64,000 nucleotides of DNA from Pelagicoccus sp. SDUM812002 (GCF_031127835.1 NZ_JARXHX010000010.1:124001-188000); one strand, 5' to 3'. Positions 37,767-46,258 are shown, counted from the stretch's first letter. Program-made: numbers and translations. Notes: a model not told the origin generated them from the sequence alone.

Positions 37767-39039
37767 TAGCGACTTCCTCCATGTCGATTATGGTTTCTTC
37801 ATGATGTGCTGCTATCTCCGGACTATGCGTAGCGACCACGACTTGAGCCGCCGGGTTAATTTTTACGATTGAGCGAATTAACTTCTCTTGCCACTCGACA
37901 TGCAAGCTCAGTTCAGGCTCATCAGCGATAAACAAGCATTGTTTTTGTCTCTGAAGCAACGATTCAACGAGTAGAATTAGCAACTGCTTTTCACCGCTTG
38001 ATAGCGATGAGACTCGCATTTCCCCCGTTATGCTCTCAACGCATAGACCGTAGTTTGGGTCCTCTCTAAATACTTTTGGACTCATGAATTTATTGAGCAT
38101 ATCCAGGAATGTACTAACAGGCTCCCGAATCTTATCTTTGCAGTTTTGAGACTCTAGGCTTTTCTTGGCAAGAAGCATTGCTCTTGAGTGTAATGGCAAA
38201 GCTGATACATCCTCGAATTTCAAGGTTCCATCTTTTTTAAATCTAAGTATAATTTGATCGAGCTTCTTCGTATGCTCTTCGATCGTTCGGTCGACATCCC
38301 GAACTCCGAGCTCTCTGTATATTCGTTTGAGGCTTTTCGCGACAGCATTTTTGTCGAAGTTTGACTTCACAGTATCCAAAAGACGCTTGGCACTATCGTT
38401 TGTTCGATCAAACAAAATGAGCTTTAAGAGTTCCTTTTGCAGTGCTTCAGTCTCAATGGCAATTAAGTCTGAGATTTCTAGCAAATACCGAGTAAGTTGC
38501 ATCATTAGGTACTCTAATCGAACATCGACAGAGTTTTTTCTTCTCTCTCCTCTGTCTTCGTACGGCTCTCGGTACAATTCAGCCGACATGTCTCGGTAGA
38601 CTGAGATTGAATAGATGTTCACCAAGCCAGACATCAATTTGCGAACCTCTGACTCGCCCTCATGCATTTGACCGCGCCTCACCATGAAAGCCCTTCTGCT
38701 TGCATCAGAGTAGTGTCGGACTTCTTTGGGTTTACCTCGAGAGATTCTATAAAATATCGAGTCGTAGACAGAATCTTCCCGCATCTCGACCCATATAGTG
38801 ATTGTTCGCTGGCGATTGTTTTCTGTATCGATCAGCCGAACAATTGCCTTTTCGAATGGAGTCTCCCCTAATGCCTTCGTATCGACTTCTAATATCGCCT
38901 TGAGCAGGTTGATTACCGTGGTTTTCCCGGTTCCATTTTTCCCGATTAGGATTGAGACCTTGGTAGGGTTCTGCAGAGGTATTTCGATATTCTTTGTACC
39001 CCAAAGCTTCTCGATTCGGAAAGATTTAACTTCGTACAT
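37753..39039 (-). CDS. AAA15/OLD-like ATPase, AriA-like sensor of a PARIS-type defence system
   Basis: A 428-residue SMC/ABC-like ATPase. It has Walker A SILIGKNGTGKTTVINLL (about 28-46), ABC signature RVSSLSSGEKQLLILLVESL (about 345-363), Walker B CLFIADEPELSLHVEWQ, and the H-loop VVATHSPEIAAHH. A helical insertion with coiled-coil character spans about 90-320. Together with the overlapping DUF4435 gene this matches the AriA-AriB order. Upstream, CTTCTCAAGGAGAAG at 39060-39074 is a short palindrome near the start. Visibly richer in A+T than neighbouring housekeeping genes, suggesting transfer. A different OLD-type system is the main alternative. Confidence 0.75.
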   Translation of the reverse strand: MYEVKSFRIEKLWGTKNIEIPLQNPTKVSILIGKNGTGKTTVINLLKAILEVDTKALGETPFEKAIVRLIDTENNRQRTITIWVEMREDSVYDSIFYRISRGKPKEVRHYSDASRRAFMVRRGQMHEGESEVRKLMSGLVNIYSISVYRDMSAELYREPYEDRGERRKNSVDVRLEYLMMQLTRYLLEISDLIAIETEALQKELLKLILFDRTNDSAKRLLDTVKSNFDKNAVAKSLKRIYRELGVRDVDRTIEEHTKKLDQIILRFKKDGTLKFEDVSALPLHSRAMLLAKKSLESQNCKDKIREPVSTFLDMLNKFMSPKVFREDPNYGLCVESITGEMRVSSLSSGEKQLLILLVESLLQRQKQCLFIADEPELSLHVEWQEKLIRSIVKINPAAQVVVATHSPEIAAHHEETIIDMEEVASGAN

Positions 39040-39284
39040 TTTCTTTTTATGTTGTTGTTCTTCTCAAGGAGAAGTTCATGGTTGTTATGTACTTAAGTCA
39101 ACCCGACAATCTGCTTTTGAATTGACAGGCAAAAGGGCTCTGTCTGTGCATATTGACATTTGGAAGAAAGAACACAGAGAGGGGCCATCTCAAAACTTCA
39201 ACTGTATCCCATTACAGGATACGCTTTCAGTCTATCAAGAGCACTCTGCAGTAAGTCAGACTCAACGCGAAGCTTTCCCCTCCC
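39040..39284. other. Gap upstream of the AriA-like gene
   Basis: No gene is seen. It contains the palindrome CTTCTC-AAG-GAGAAG at 39060-39074 about 20 bp from the ATPase start, a possible operator, and TTGACA-like hexamers on the plus strand. The promoter of the ATPase operon should lie here. Confidence 0.4.
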
Positions 39285-40462
39285 CTACCTCCCCTCTTCT
39301 AAACGATCGCGGAGTTCGGAGATGATCTCGTCAGATTCTTTGGCGACATCGGCGACTTCCACGAGGACGTACCCCATTGCTTCGATTGCAATTAGCTTTT
39401 GCTCCTGGCATGAAACCAAGGCGGTTTGCGCATCGTCCAAATAGACTCGAGCCCGCTTGAGCTGCGCTATCATCATGCCGCAATCATCAATCTCCGGTGG
39501 CCACGTCTGCCCATTGAGCGCTCCGGCCAATTTGGCTGCCGCCTTGGTCACGGACTCCACCAAGTAGGCTGCCGGATGATCCTCCATCGCGCCTGGGGGC
39601 ACCCATTTCTTTTCCCGACTTTCCTCGATCAATTGATGTGCTAGCTCCTGGGCACGTTCTGCCAGGGCATGGTCTTCTAAATCGAACTCATCGTCGTCGA
39701 ATTCCAATTCCAGCTCCGAAGCTAAATCCGAAACGTTATCCGTCCATTCGATCTCAGCATCGCCACTTTCGCTGCGCATGCGTTCGATCTCCTGCTCGAT
39801 GATTTGCTCGAAGTCAGCTCCTTCACCCTCCCTTTCAATTCTAGCTTGGATGCGATCCGTCAATATATCATTGCAATGCAGTATTCGGTCGGCTTTTTCC
39901 TCTGTTTGAGGCGAATCGTTCCAAGGGTCACCCTCGCTAGCTGAACCATCAGCAACTTCCGCTAACGTATCCATAAATCCAGTCATCGCCTTTTCGTTGG
40001 CGAGCTGTTGAAGCTTCTCCTCCTCTGCCGACATTTCCCAAACGGGCGAGCCAACGATCCTTAGTTCGTAACTCGCTGACTCTATAACCACGCGGCCGTT
40101 TGTTTGGCTGAACCATTCGAGATACAGCGAATTGCCCCAGTGCCAGGGGAAGGGCTTTTTTGCCAAATAGTATTCGCCGATTTCATCTATTGGAATATCG
40201 GGCACTTTCACTTTTCGCGAAGCGGTGATATCCCCTACTGCTCCCACCTGCGTAGCAGCAAAGCTCTCTAAATCCATCCCCTCCTTCGCATCCGGATTAG
40301 AAAATTCCAACTTTCGGCCCGCGAGGTCTCTCCAACTATTGCCTGCCAAATCAAGCAGTACCGGCTCCGCTCGCCCCACTAGCCATATTCGTCCAACGAC
40401 TCGTCCTCGTTCACGGTTGTCAATCTCACCTCGGACAACCTGTCATCGATACGCCTTGCCAT
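39285..40462 (-). CDS. Conserved hypothetical protein with probable frameshift near the start
   Basis: The open frame from GTG 40379 to 39285 gives 364 residues. The same frame runs further upstream without a start codon and reads VVRGEIDNRERGRVVGRIWL then VGRAEPVLLDLAG, clearly coding. A good ATG at 40462 (MARRIDDR) lies in another frame, so one base appears to be missing near 40440. The N-terminal 130 residues look like a folded domain, the centre (about 150-250) is very acidic, and the C-terminus is helical. I do not recognise a function. It lies next to the ATPase/TOPRIM pair inside the same bracketed interval. Confidence 0.6.
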
Positions 40463-40645
40463 AACAAATAAAAGGTTACTCGAGCCCCCAATTGCGAGCA
40501 GAGATTCACAATAACCACTGGCAAAAGCCAGGGGAACAACCGAACCGACGGACTAGAAACCCGACGAACCGTTAAAACCGAAAAACGCTAATCGATTGCG
40601 ACCAGAAGGGTCCTACCGAGAGTGAATAATAGGGACGGGCTAGAT

Positions 40646-40714
40646 CCTCTACCATGGCCCCTCGCCGGTCTCCGAAAATCCAAACGCAGTATTACCGCCC
40701 CCTACCTAAGAAAA
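40646..40714 (+). pseudogene. Third, short copy of the uvrA 3' end
   Basis: Codes for LYHG then, after a one-base shift, [18 protein letters not shown] and a stop, nearly identical to the last 20 residues of UvrA. No upstream part of the gene is present. The same end is found at 33847 and about 35530. It marks the right edge of the accessory interval. Bases 40463-40645 and 40715-40906 hold no gene I can see. Confidence 0.85.
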
Positions 40715-40906
40715 TAGAAGCGCGTTATCCCTGTATCCGAAAATGCGGAGGTTAACATAGACTTCTACTGATCGAGGACCGATCTTCCATTGTATAATCA
40801 GATTGCTCGGCAGGAAATTAGAATCGATTGAAAATTGCCTACCTCCAAAACGTTCGTGGCATTCTCCATCCTTGCCTATCGCCGCGATTCACTATGGATT
40901 CTAGGC

Positions 40907-42631
40907 ATGCGCCCGTCCAACTACCTCGAGAAAGTCGCCCTCTATCTCAACAAGCGGAAAGCAGCCATCGTTATATCGATGGGAATCGCTACCGCTTTTT
41001 TCCTCACCGGCTGCGGTGGCAACTCACAACCGCGAGGAATCGGCCCTCTCGCCAATGTCGTTTTTTCGGGGTCAGTCGACGGCTGGACCGGTTCGTTAGA
41101 AGACGGCATTTACTGGCTAGAAAATTCAGCAGGCGATCCCAACGACATTCGCTACTTCTATACGTCCCCCACAGCTGGCAAAAATGGAGAACGTAGTGCC
41201 AAGGTGGAGGTCAAAACCGCTGAAATGAACGCGGAGGCGAGAGCCGGGTTGCTCTATGCCTACCGCGAATCACCCAGATTCTATTACCTCATCGTAGCGA
41301 GCAACAGCGGTGCAGTGGATATTTATCAGCGCGACGGAAACGACTTCCGACTCACGCAATCGAACTCTATCAGCCTCAAGAAAGATGGTACGGTCCAACT
41401 CGAGGCCATCGAAAAGGGCAGAGAACTTACCGTGATCGCAAACGGAAAGAAACTGGCCACAATAGAGAACGACAACATCGGCACCGGCACGCTCGGCATA
41501 GCTGCCTTTGGATTAGGGAAGTTTGGCTTTACCAACTACGAGCAAAGCCCTGACGAGGCAGCCCAAACCGCTAACAAGGAAACAGCGAAATCACCTGCCC
41601 AGATAAAAAGCCCTACCTCGAGTTCACAAAAGAATTTAACGATGTTGGACTTTAAAGATCCGAAAAACGGCATGGTCCAGCACCGTTCGCCGTATCCAAA
41701 AGGCTGGAGGTACGACACCAATCCAAACGATCAACTCGTCATGACCGGCCCCAACGGGGTGCAAGTCTACCAGACCGACTCCGGTCGATACGTTTACTCC
41801 AACGATCCATCAGCCATCCAGTCAGCCCGCATGCAAGGGGCCCAAGTCGCCCCGCCCATGGCCCTACCCGATTTTCTGCAGCAACAATATTCTCCGTACA
41901 TGCAGCAGCGGGGATTTCGACTCACCAACAGCTATCCCATGCCAGAAATCAAAAGCTTCTGGGAGTTGCTTGGTGCATCCATGCCACAAGGTCTAAGTCG
42001 CAAACAATTCGAAGTGATCGGCGCGGAATGGGAGAATAGTAATGCCCAGCGAGCCTTCACCATTTTAGTGCTCTCTATCCTTCAAGACCAAACTTACGTC
42101 ACCTGGAACGTAAACGCCGGTGAGCTTTACGCATCGAATTCTGAATACGAAACCGCCAAAGCCGCTTACGTCTATGGAGCGAGCAACATCGAAATGAATC
42201 CCGATTGGCAGATCGCCAAAAACAACGAATTGCTAGCCCAAATCCGAGCCAATACCCAGTATTGGGATGCCCGTACCAAAGAAAGCCAGATCCAGCACAT
42301 CAGTCGCATGAATGCGATTCTCGCCAGAGGCGAAGCCAGCTCCAGCATCGCAAAGATAAACAGCGACATCCTAGACATCAGCCACGCCGGCTACCTAAAG
42401 CGAAGCGACATGGTGAGCGCCGGCCAGGCAAAGTCAGTAAACATGATCGGCGAGCATTCAGTGATATCAAACCCCACCACTGGCGAACTGTACAAAGTCG
42501 ACGCCGGAGCCCAAAACTACTGGGTCAACGCCGATGGAAAGTACTTCCCTACCGACAACACGCTCTACGACCCTCGAACCGACATCAGCATAAGCGACCA
42601 GCAATGGGAGCGCTTCGAAGTCGTCGAGTAG
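40907..42631 (+). CDS. Exported lipoprotein of unknown function
   Basis: A 574-residue protein with a lipoprotein signal: basic start, a hydrophobic run and lipobox FFLTGC (Cys near residue 36 from ATG 40907). Longer starts at 40835 and a shorter one exist; ATG 40907 gives the best signal peptide. An N-terminal part (about 50-200) resembles a jelly-roll-like beta domain with SGSVDGWTGSLEDGIYWLE and ATIENDNIGTGTLGIAAFG. The C-terminal half (about 370-540) is helical and repeats ASNIEMNPDWQIAKNNELLA-like units. No enzyme motif was recognised. It precedes a DUF3592 gene by 40 bp. Confidence 0.7.
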   Translation: MRPSNYLEKVALYLNKRKAAIVISMGIATAFFLTGCGGNSQPRGIGPLANVVFSGSVDGWTGSLEDGIYWLENSAGDPNDIRYFYTSPTAGKNGERSAKVEVKTAEMNAEARAGLLYAYRESPRFYYLIVASNSGAVDIYQRDGNDFRLTQSNSISLKKDGTVQLEAIEKGRELTVIANGKKLATIENDNIGTGTLGIAAFGLGKFGFTNYEQSPDEAAQTANKETAKSPAQIKSPTSSSQKNLTMLDFKDPKNGMVQHRSPYPKGWRYDTNPNDQLVMTGPNGVQVYQTDSGRYVYSNDPSAIQSARMQGAQVAPPMALPDFLQQQYSPYMQQRGFRLTNSYPMPEIKSFWELLGASMPQGLSRKQFEVIGAEWENSNAQRAFTILVLSILQDQTYVTWNVNAGELYASNSEYETAKAAYVYGASNIEMNPDWQIAKNNELLAQIRANTQYWDARTKESQIQHISRMNAILARGEASSSIAKINSDILDISHAGYLKRSDMVSAGQAKSVNMIGEHSVISNPTTGELYKVDAGAQNYWVNADGKYFPTDNTLYDPRTDISISDQQWERFEVVE

Positions 42632-42671
42632 AGACTGTAGTTGCTCAGTACTGACAATTACCAACTGCAAA

Positions 42672-43142
42672 ATGACTCGCACCCCATGGGTAATTGCCAT
42701 CGCCGCCCTACTAGGGCTCTGTTTTTCAATGTTGCTCACATCGTTAGCGACACATGCCCTTTTTCCCGATGACTGGCTGCCCGTCGAGGCAGAGATCAAA
42801 GCCACGCGCGTCGTAAGTTCCCGCGAAGGCAGCCTTACTTGGTCACTCCTCGCAGACGTCGCCTACGAAGTGGACGGAATGCCCTACGTGAAGTCGGGTT
42901 TAAAGATTCTGCACAAAACGGAGCGAGAGGATACCTTAGACAGCCAAGGTCAGTGGCGCGTCGGAAAATCATTCACCATCTATGTAAAGGCAGACGACCC
43001 TCAACGGATCTCCCTCCTCGCAGATGGAGGTCGCGAATCCCTCGTAGTCGCAATCACCGTACTGACGCCCGCCTTTTTGATAGTAACATTTTTCACGGCA
43101 TTTTTGATAAGAAGAAGTAGGCTAAAATCCTCTAACCGATAA
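42672..43142 (+). CDS. DUF3592-like membrane protein
   Basis: A 156-residue protein with a membrane segment at each end (about 7-28 and 123-145). Between them is a soluble domain with EAEIKATRVVSS, ADVAYEVDGMPYVKSG and FTIYVKADDPQRISL, as in DUF3592 proteins. Function unknown. It follows the lipoprotein gene by 40 bp on the same strand and may be co-transcribed. Confidence 0.7.
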   Translation: MTRTPWVIAIAALLGLCFSMLLTSLATHALFPDDWLPVEAEIKATRVVSSREGSLTWSLLADVAYEVDGMPYVKSGLKILHKTEREDTLDSQGQWRVGKSFTIYVKADDPQRISLLADGGRESLVVAITVLTPAFLIVTFFTAFLIRRSRLKSSNR

Positions 43143-43407
43143 AAAAGGATTCCGCGTAGCAGTTATTTCTAGATCAACGAAGTGGAACCTTCATCGCCAA
43201 CTACTCACCCACTGCGTCAAGCCCCTCGTTGCTGAAGGCAATGGCCAACTCTTCGCAGCCAAGTGGTTGATCAACGTGGGAGGTGAAGGTGTGTCGCGAT
43301 AGACTTCGTCACTCCCCTGGTAGTCATCAGACTGCGCTTCACAAAAAGCATATCAGACTCACCTTCGTGCTCATCTGTATCTCTTCGTAGGTGAAAAAAA
43401 ATCCCCT
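43143..43407. other. Intergenic region with an open fragment and repeat B copy 3
   Basis: Bases about 43155-43302 form an open plus-strand stretch without a start (KWNLHRQLLTHCVKPLVAEG, QLFAAKWLINVGGEG) that looks like a gene fragment but matches nothing I recognise. Repeat B copy 3 follows at 43320-43380. Confidence 0.3.
43320..43380. repeat. Repeat B, copy 3
   Basis: GTAGTCATCAGACTGCGCTTCACAAAAAGC-type sequence matches the first 30-40 bp of repeat B copies 1 and 2; the rest diverges. It is 2.6 kb beyond the last uvrA remnant, so the repeat is not restricted to the uvrA ends. Confidence 0.6.
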
Positions 43408-44099
43408 TCAAAACACCTTTCGCCGCTTCGAAGGATTATACCGCCCCACCCGCTTCGCACGTTCCTTCCGCGGAACGAAATCTGGCGGCTGGTTCTCCTG
43501 CTCGCACTTCACCTGGAAAGCCTGCATCTCAGCAAACAGGTCAAGCATCTGCTCAGGCTCAGCGTACTCGTCCAAACCACTCCGCTCTAGGGCAATCAGC
43601 AACTCGTGAGCTGCTTCCAAGGTCGATAAACAACCCGCTTCCGGCTGACGCTTGATCACATAGCGGCTCGGATGCGCATTCGAAAACATGACTCTAGGCA
43701 AGCGCTGCAGACACTCGCTGAAGCGTAACATCGGCCGCACCATCCTCCACGTCCCGTCCAGCAGGAAAACAACCAAACGCCGACCGCTAAGGTCCTCTGC
43801 TTGCAATTCCCCTTTCGAGAGGTCGCGGGCTTCCTTCCCGGGAAATAGCAGAACCGGATAATTCTTCGGATCGTCGATCAAAGCCTGCACTGACTCATTC
43901 TCGTCGAACCGATCGCCCACGATCAACTCGCTTTCCGCCAAGCAATGGTGAGTCAGCCGCCCTGTATTCAGTTTCACATGACGATACTCGTAAGGATGCA
44001 TAAAATAACGAACTTCGTCCGCGTCGCCATTGGCACGACCCGCCCACACCAGCAGAGCTGCAGCGGCCTGCTACATCGATAACACATCTCCCTACTCAT
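43408..44099 (-). CDS. DTW-domain tRNA-uridine aminocarboxypropyltransferase, frameshifted
   Basis: Family enzymes (TapT/DTWD) transfer the aminocarboxypropyl group of SAM to uridine in tRNA (acp3U). The body (from GTG 44049) has MHPYEYRHVKLNTGRL, FPGKEARDLS and the DTW-type motif LLDGTWRMVRPML. The family's zinc-binding N-terminus is missing from that frame but is encoded just upstream in another frame, from ATG 44099: MCYRCSRPLQLCWCGRVVPM then RTKFVIL. The join FVIL-MHPYE lacks one base near 44003. Either the gene is newly inactivated or there is a sequencing error. Alone on the minus strand, divergent from gntR. Confidence 0.8.
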
Positions 44100-44240
44100 A
44101 TCCCGCGACCATCGACACCAGTCTCTCCAAGGCCAGCGAAATCGCTCACCTCTGGCTGATCGGAATTGCGAGGATCGCGTCCGTATCCCCGCTATTCAAA
44201 AAAGTCGTTGACACTTCCAATAAAGAACCAGATAACTGGT

Positions 44241-44258
44241 GTACTATACTTATAGTAC
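44241..44258. promoter_or_regulatory. Palindromic operator upstream of gntR-SPFH operon
   Basis: GTACTATACTTATAGTAC is a perfect 8-bp inverted repeat around CT, 49 bp before the regulator ATG. YtrA-type GntR proteins bind sites of this form and usually repress their own operon. TTGACA at 44208-44213 upstream may be the -35 box, although a matching -10 is weak (GATAAC, 44231-44236). Confidence 0.6.
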
Positions 44259-44306
44259 AATGTTACGCAAGATTGAGAGCGCGACATAGCAGAGAGGAGA
44301 AATGAA

Positions 44307-44687
44307 ATGCTTGATTTTCAATTAGACCCGAGAAGCGGAGTCCCCTTCTACCGCCAGATCATCGATCAGATCCGTTTCGGAATGGCGACAGGCAGAGTCA
44401 AGGTTGGCGACCAGCTTCCCACGGTCCGCGCCTTGGCAGTGCAACTGAAGGTAAATCTGAATACAGTCACCAAGGCATACAAGGAGCTGGAAATTCAAAA
44501 GATTCTAGAGACGCAGCAAGGCACTGGAACTTTTATCGGATCGATCAAAGTCAATGTATCGACGAAGGAGAAGCAGGCTAAGCTGAAGAGCATCTGCGAA
44601 GATTACGTGAATGCAGCCGCTGTATACGGGATCACTCCTAAGCAACTTATCGAAGAACTGAAAAAACATGAAGGGAACTCCAAATGA
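44307..44687 (+). CDS. GntR family (YtrA subfamily) transcriptional regulator
   Basis: A 126-residue regulator consisting of an N-terminal winged helix (VPFYRQIIDQIRFGMATGRV, LPTVRALAVQLKVNLNTVTK, ETQQGTGTFI) and a short helical dimerisation tail, the YtrA layout without a ligand domain. The stop overlaps the start of the next gene (ATGA at 44684-44687). A matching palindrome precedes it. Confidence 0.9.
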   Translation: MLDFQLDPRSGVPFYRQIIDQIRFGMATGRVKVGDQLPTVRALAVQLKVNLNTVTKAYKELEIQKILETQQGTGTFIGSIKVNVSTKEKQAKLKSICEDYVNAAAVYGITPKQLIEELKKHEGNSK

Positions 44688-45613
44688 GAAACATTAGATC
44701 GAATGAATCGGGAATCAGGACAGATGGTGGTTTAAGCATCGTCTCGCTTACGGTAGGCGTGATCCTAATCGGTACCCCGCTTGTACTCCTAAACATGGAG
44801 CTCATCCCTCCATTCGTCGCAGCGATCGCAAGCGTGATTGGATTGTTCATCGCATATTCGATTAGAATAGCCAACCAATGGGAGAAGGCGGTCGTGCTTC
44901 GAATGGGTAAGTTCGTAGGTCTGAAGGGACCAGGCGTTTTCTTCGTAATTCCCATTATCGAACGGGTTGACCTCTTCATCGACCAGCGTGTCCGAGTGAC
45001 CGATTTCCACGCCGAAAAAACTTTAACCAAAGACACGGTTCCGGTGAATGTTGATGCGGTCGTGTATTGGATGGTTTGGGACGTCGAAAAGGCCGCCCTC
45101 GAAGTAGAGAAGTACTACGAAGCGGTTGCATTCATTGCGCAAACGGGTCTGCGCGATATCATTGGTAGACATGAACTGGCAGAGCTGCTCCAGCACCGCG
45201 AAAAGGTGGGCGAGGCACTGCAAAAGACCTTGGACGAGCATACTAATCCTTGGGGTATCACCTGCCAGACGGTCGGTATAAAGGATATCATCATCCCCGA
45301 AGCCCTCGCCGATGCGATGAGCAAACAAGCGCAAGCGGAACGAGAGCGGCAAGCTCGTATCATCCTAGGCACTGCTGAAACAGAGATCGCAGAAAAGTTT
45401 GCCAAAGCGAGCGATCAATACCGAAACAATCCCACCGCTCTTCAACTCCGTGGCATGAACATGCTCTTCGAGGGATTGAAGGAAAAAGGCTCTCTTATCA
45501 TCGTCCCAAGCTCAGCCTTAGACTCCATGAATCTCGGAGCAATCGGGGGACTTTCCGCCCTTGCAGAGCAACAGAAAAACGAAGAATTAAGAGGTCAGAA
45601 AGGCCATACTTAA
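44684..45613 (+). CDS. SPFH/stomatin-like membrane protein
   Basis: A 309-residue band-7 protein. Two hydrophobic segments at about 18-36 and 40-60 are followed by the SPFH domain (QWEKAVVLRMGKFVGLKGPG, DVRVTDF-like region, VNVDAVVYWMVWDVEKAALE, LRDIIGRHELAELLQHREKV). A C-terminal helical part is rich in Glu/Ala/Gln (KQAQAERERQARIILGTAET). Stomatin-like proteins organise membrane microdomains and often pair with NfeD, which is absent here. Overlap by four bases with the GntR gene indicates co-regulation. Confidence 0.9.
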   Translation: MRNIRSNESGIRTDGGLSIVSLTVGVILIGTPLVLLNMELIPPFVAAIASVIGLFIAYSIRIANQWEKAVVLRMGKFVGLKGPGVFFVIPIIERVDLFIDQRVRVTDFHAEKTLTKDTVPVNVDAVVYWMVWDVEKAALEVEKYYEAVAFIAQTGLRDIIGRHELAELLQHREKVGEALQKTLDEHTNPWGITCQTVGIKDIIIPEALADAMSKQAQAERERQARIILGTAETEIAEKFAKASDQYRNNPTALQLRGMNMLFEGLKEKGSLIIVPSSALDSMNLGAIGGLSALAEQQKNEELRGQKGHT

Positions 45614-45683
45614 ACCTCGGTCTTTCATAGGCAACTGCACTCTGTCGAGGAATCGCAATGGCATCGCCCTTTTGAATATGAAA

Positions 45684-45713
45684 AGAGCTCGGAAACCTTT
45701 TGGTCCGAGCTCT
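45684..45713 (-). terminator. Perfect 10-bp hairpin, terminator on minus strand
   Basis: AGAGCTCGGA and TCCGAGCTCT are perfect inverted arms around a 10-base loop. On the minus strand it is followed by TTTTCATATT. It lies about 37 bp after the stop of the 26-residue peptide gene and about 70 bp after the SPFH gene, so it may serve both. Confidence 0.65.
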
Positions 45714-45749
45714 CCGCAAGTATTTCATCAGAGCGAACTGTTCCCGAAT

Positions 45750-45830
45750 TTACGCGTTCGCAGCATCTGTAGCCAGAGTGACAGAGAGAGCTATGATGAT
45801 CAAAATTGAATAGGTGATAATGAGTGTCAT
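45750..45830 (-). CDS. Putative 26-residue hydrophobic peptide
   Basis: ATG 45830 to TAA 45750 codes for MTLIITYSILIIIALSVTLA followed by TDAANA. This single hydrophobic helix with a polar C-terminus is like toxic or membrane-regulatory small proteins (type I toxins, MgtS-type). A strong hairpin terminator follows 37 bp downstream. There is no obvious ribosome site. It may also be an accident of composition, but the terminator makes a transcript plausible. Confidence 0.4.
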   Translation of the reverse strand: MTLIITYSILIIIALSVTLATDAANA

Positions 45831-45991
45831 TGTTAGTAGTGTTGGATGTTTTAGGACTTGATACTAGCAAGTACCCATCTGCCGCCCAAAGGTGACAAAG
45901 TTTTTTAGAGAAACTCAAATCGACCGTTCCATACTCCACCTTGCTCTTCGGAATAATTGAAATCCTGCATCCCACCGCCCTCGCCCAAACC

Positions 45992-46258
45992 ATGCCCGCG
46001 AAACCGAAGAAACCCCTTCAAGGCAAAGCCCTCGTCAAAGAGGTCTGTCGGCGTATCCGCCTGGCAATGACATTTTGGAAGCAGCACCGCAACGCCCCTT
46101 GTCGCGGCGAACGTGAGAAAGCGATCGCTCTCTATGAAACGCTCACCGCAGAACAAAAAGAGCAGATTCCCCAAGATCTGAGAGTCTGGCTGCGCTACCG
46201 CAGCGAGAAATATTTCGGCCCGCAGAATACGCCACCCAGCTCAAAGCAAAAGGACTGA
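45992..46258 (+). CDS. Hypothetical small basic protein
   Basis: A protein of 88 residues from ATG 45992 (an in-frame ATG 45941 adds 17 hydrophobic-looking residues). It is basic, with KALVKEVCRRIRLAMTFWKQ and EREKAIALYETLTAEQKEQI, predicted helical. It has no recognised domain. It stands alone between the small peptide locus and the beta-propeller gene. Confidence 0.45.
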   Translation: MPAKPKKPLQGKALVKEVCRRIRLAMTFWKQHRNAPCRGEREKAIALYETLTAEQKEQIPQDLRVWLRYRSEKYFGPQNTPPSSKQKD

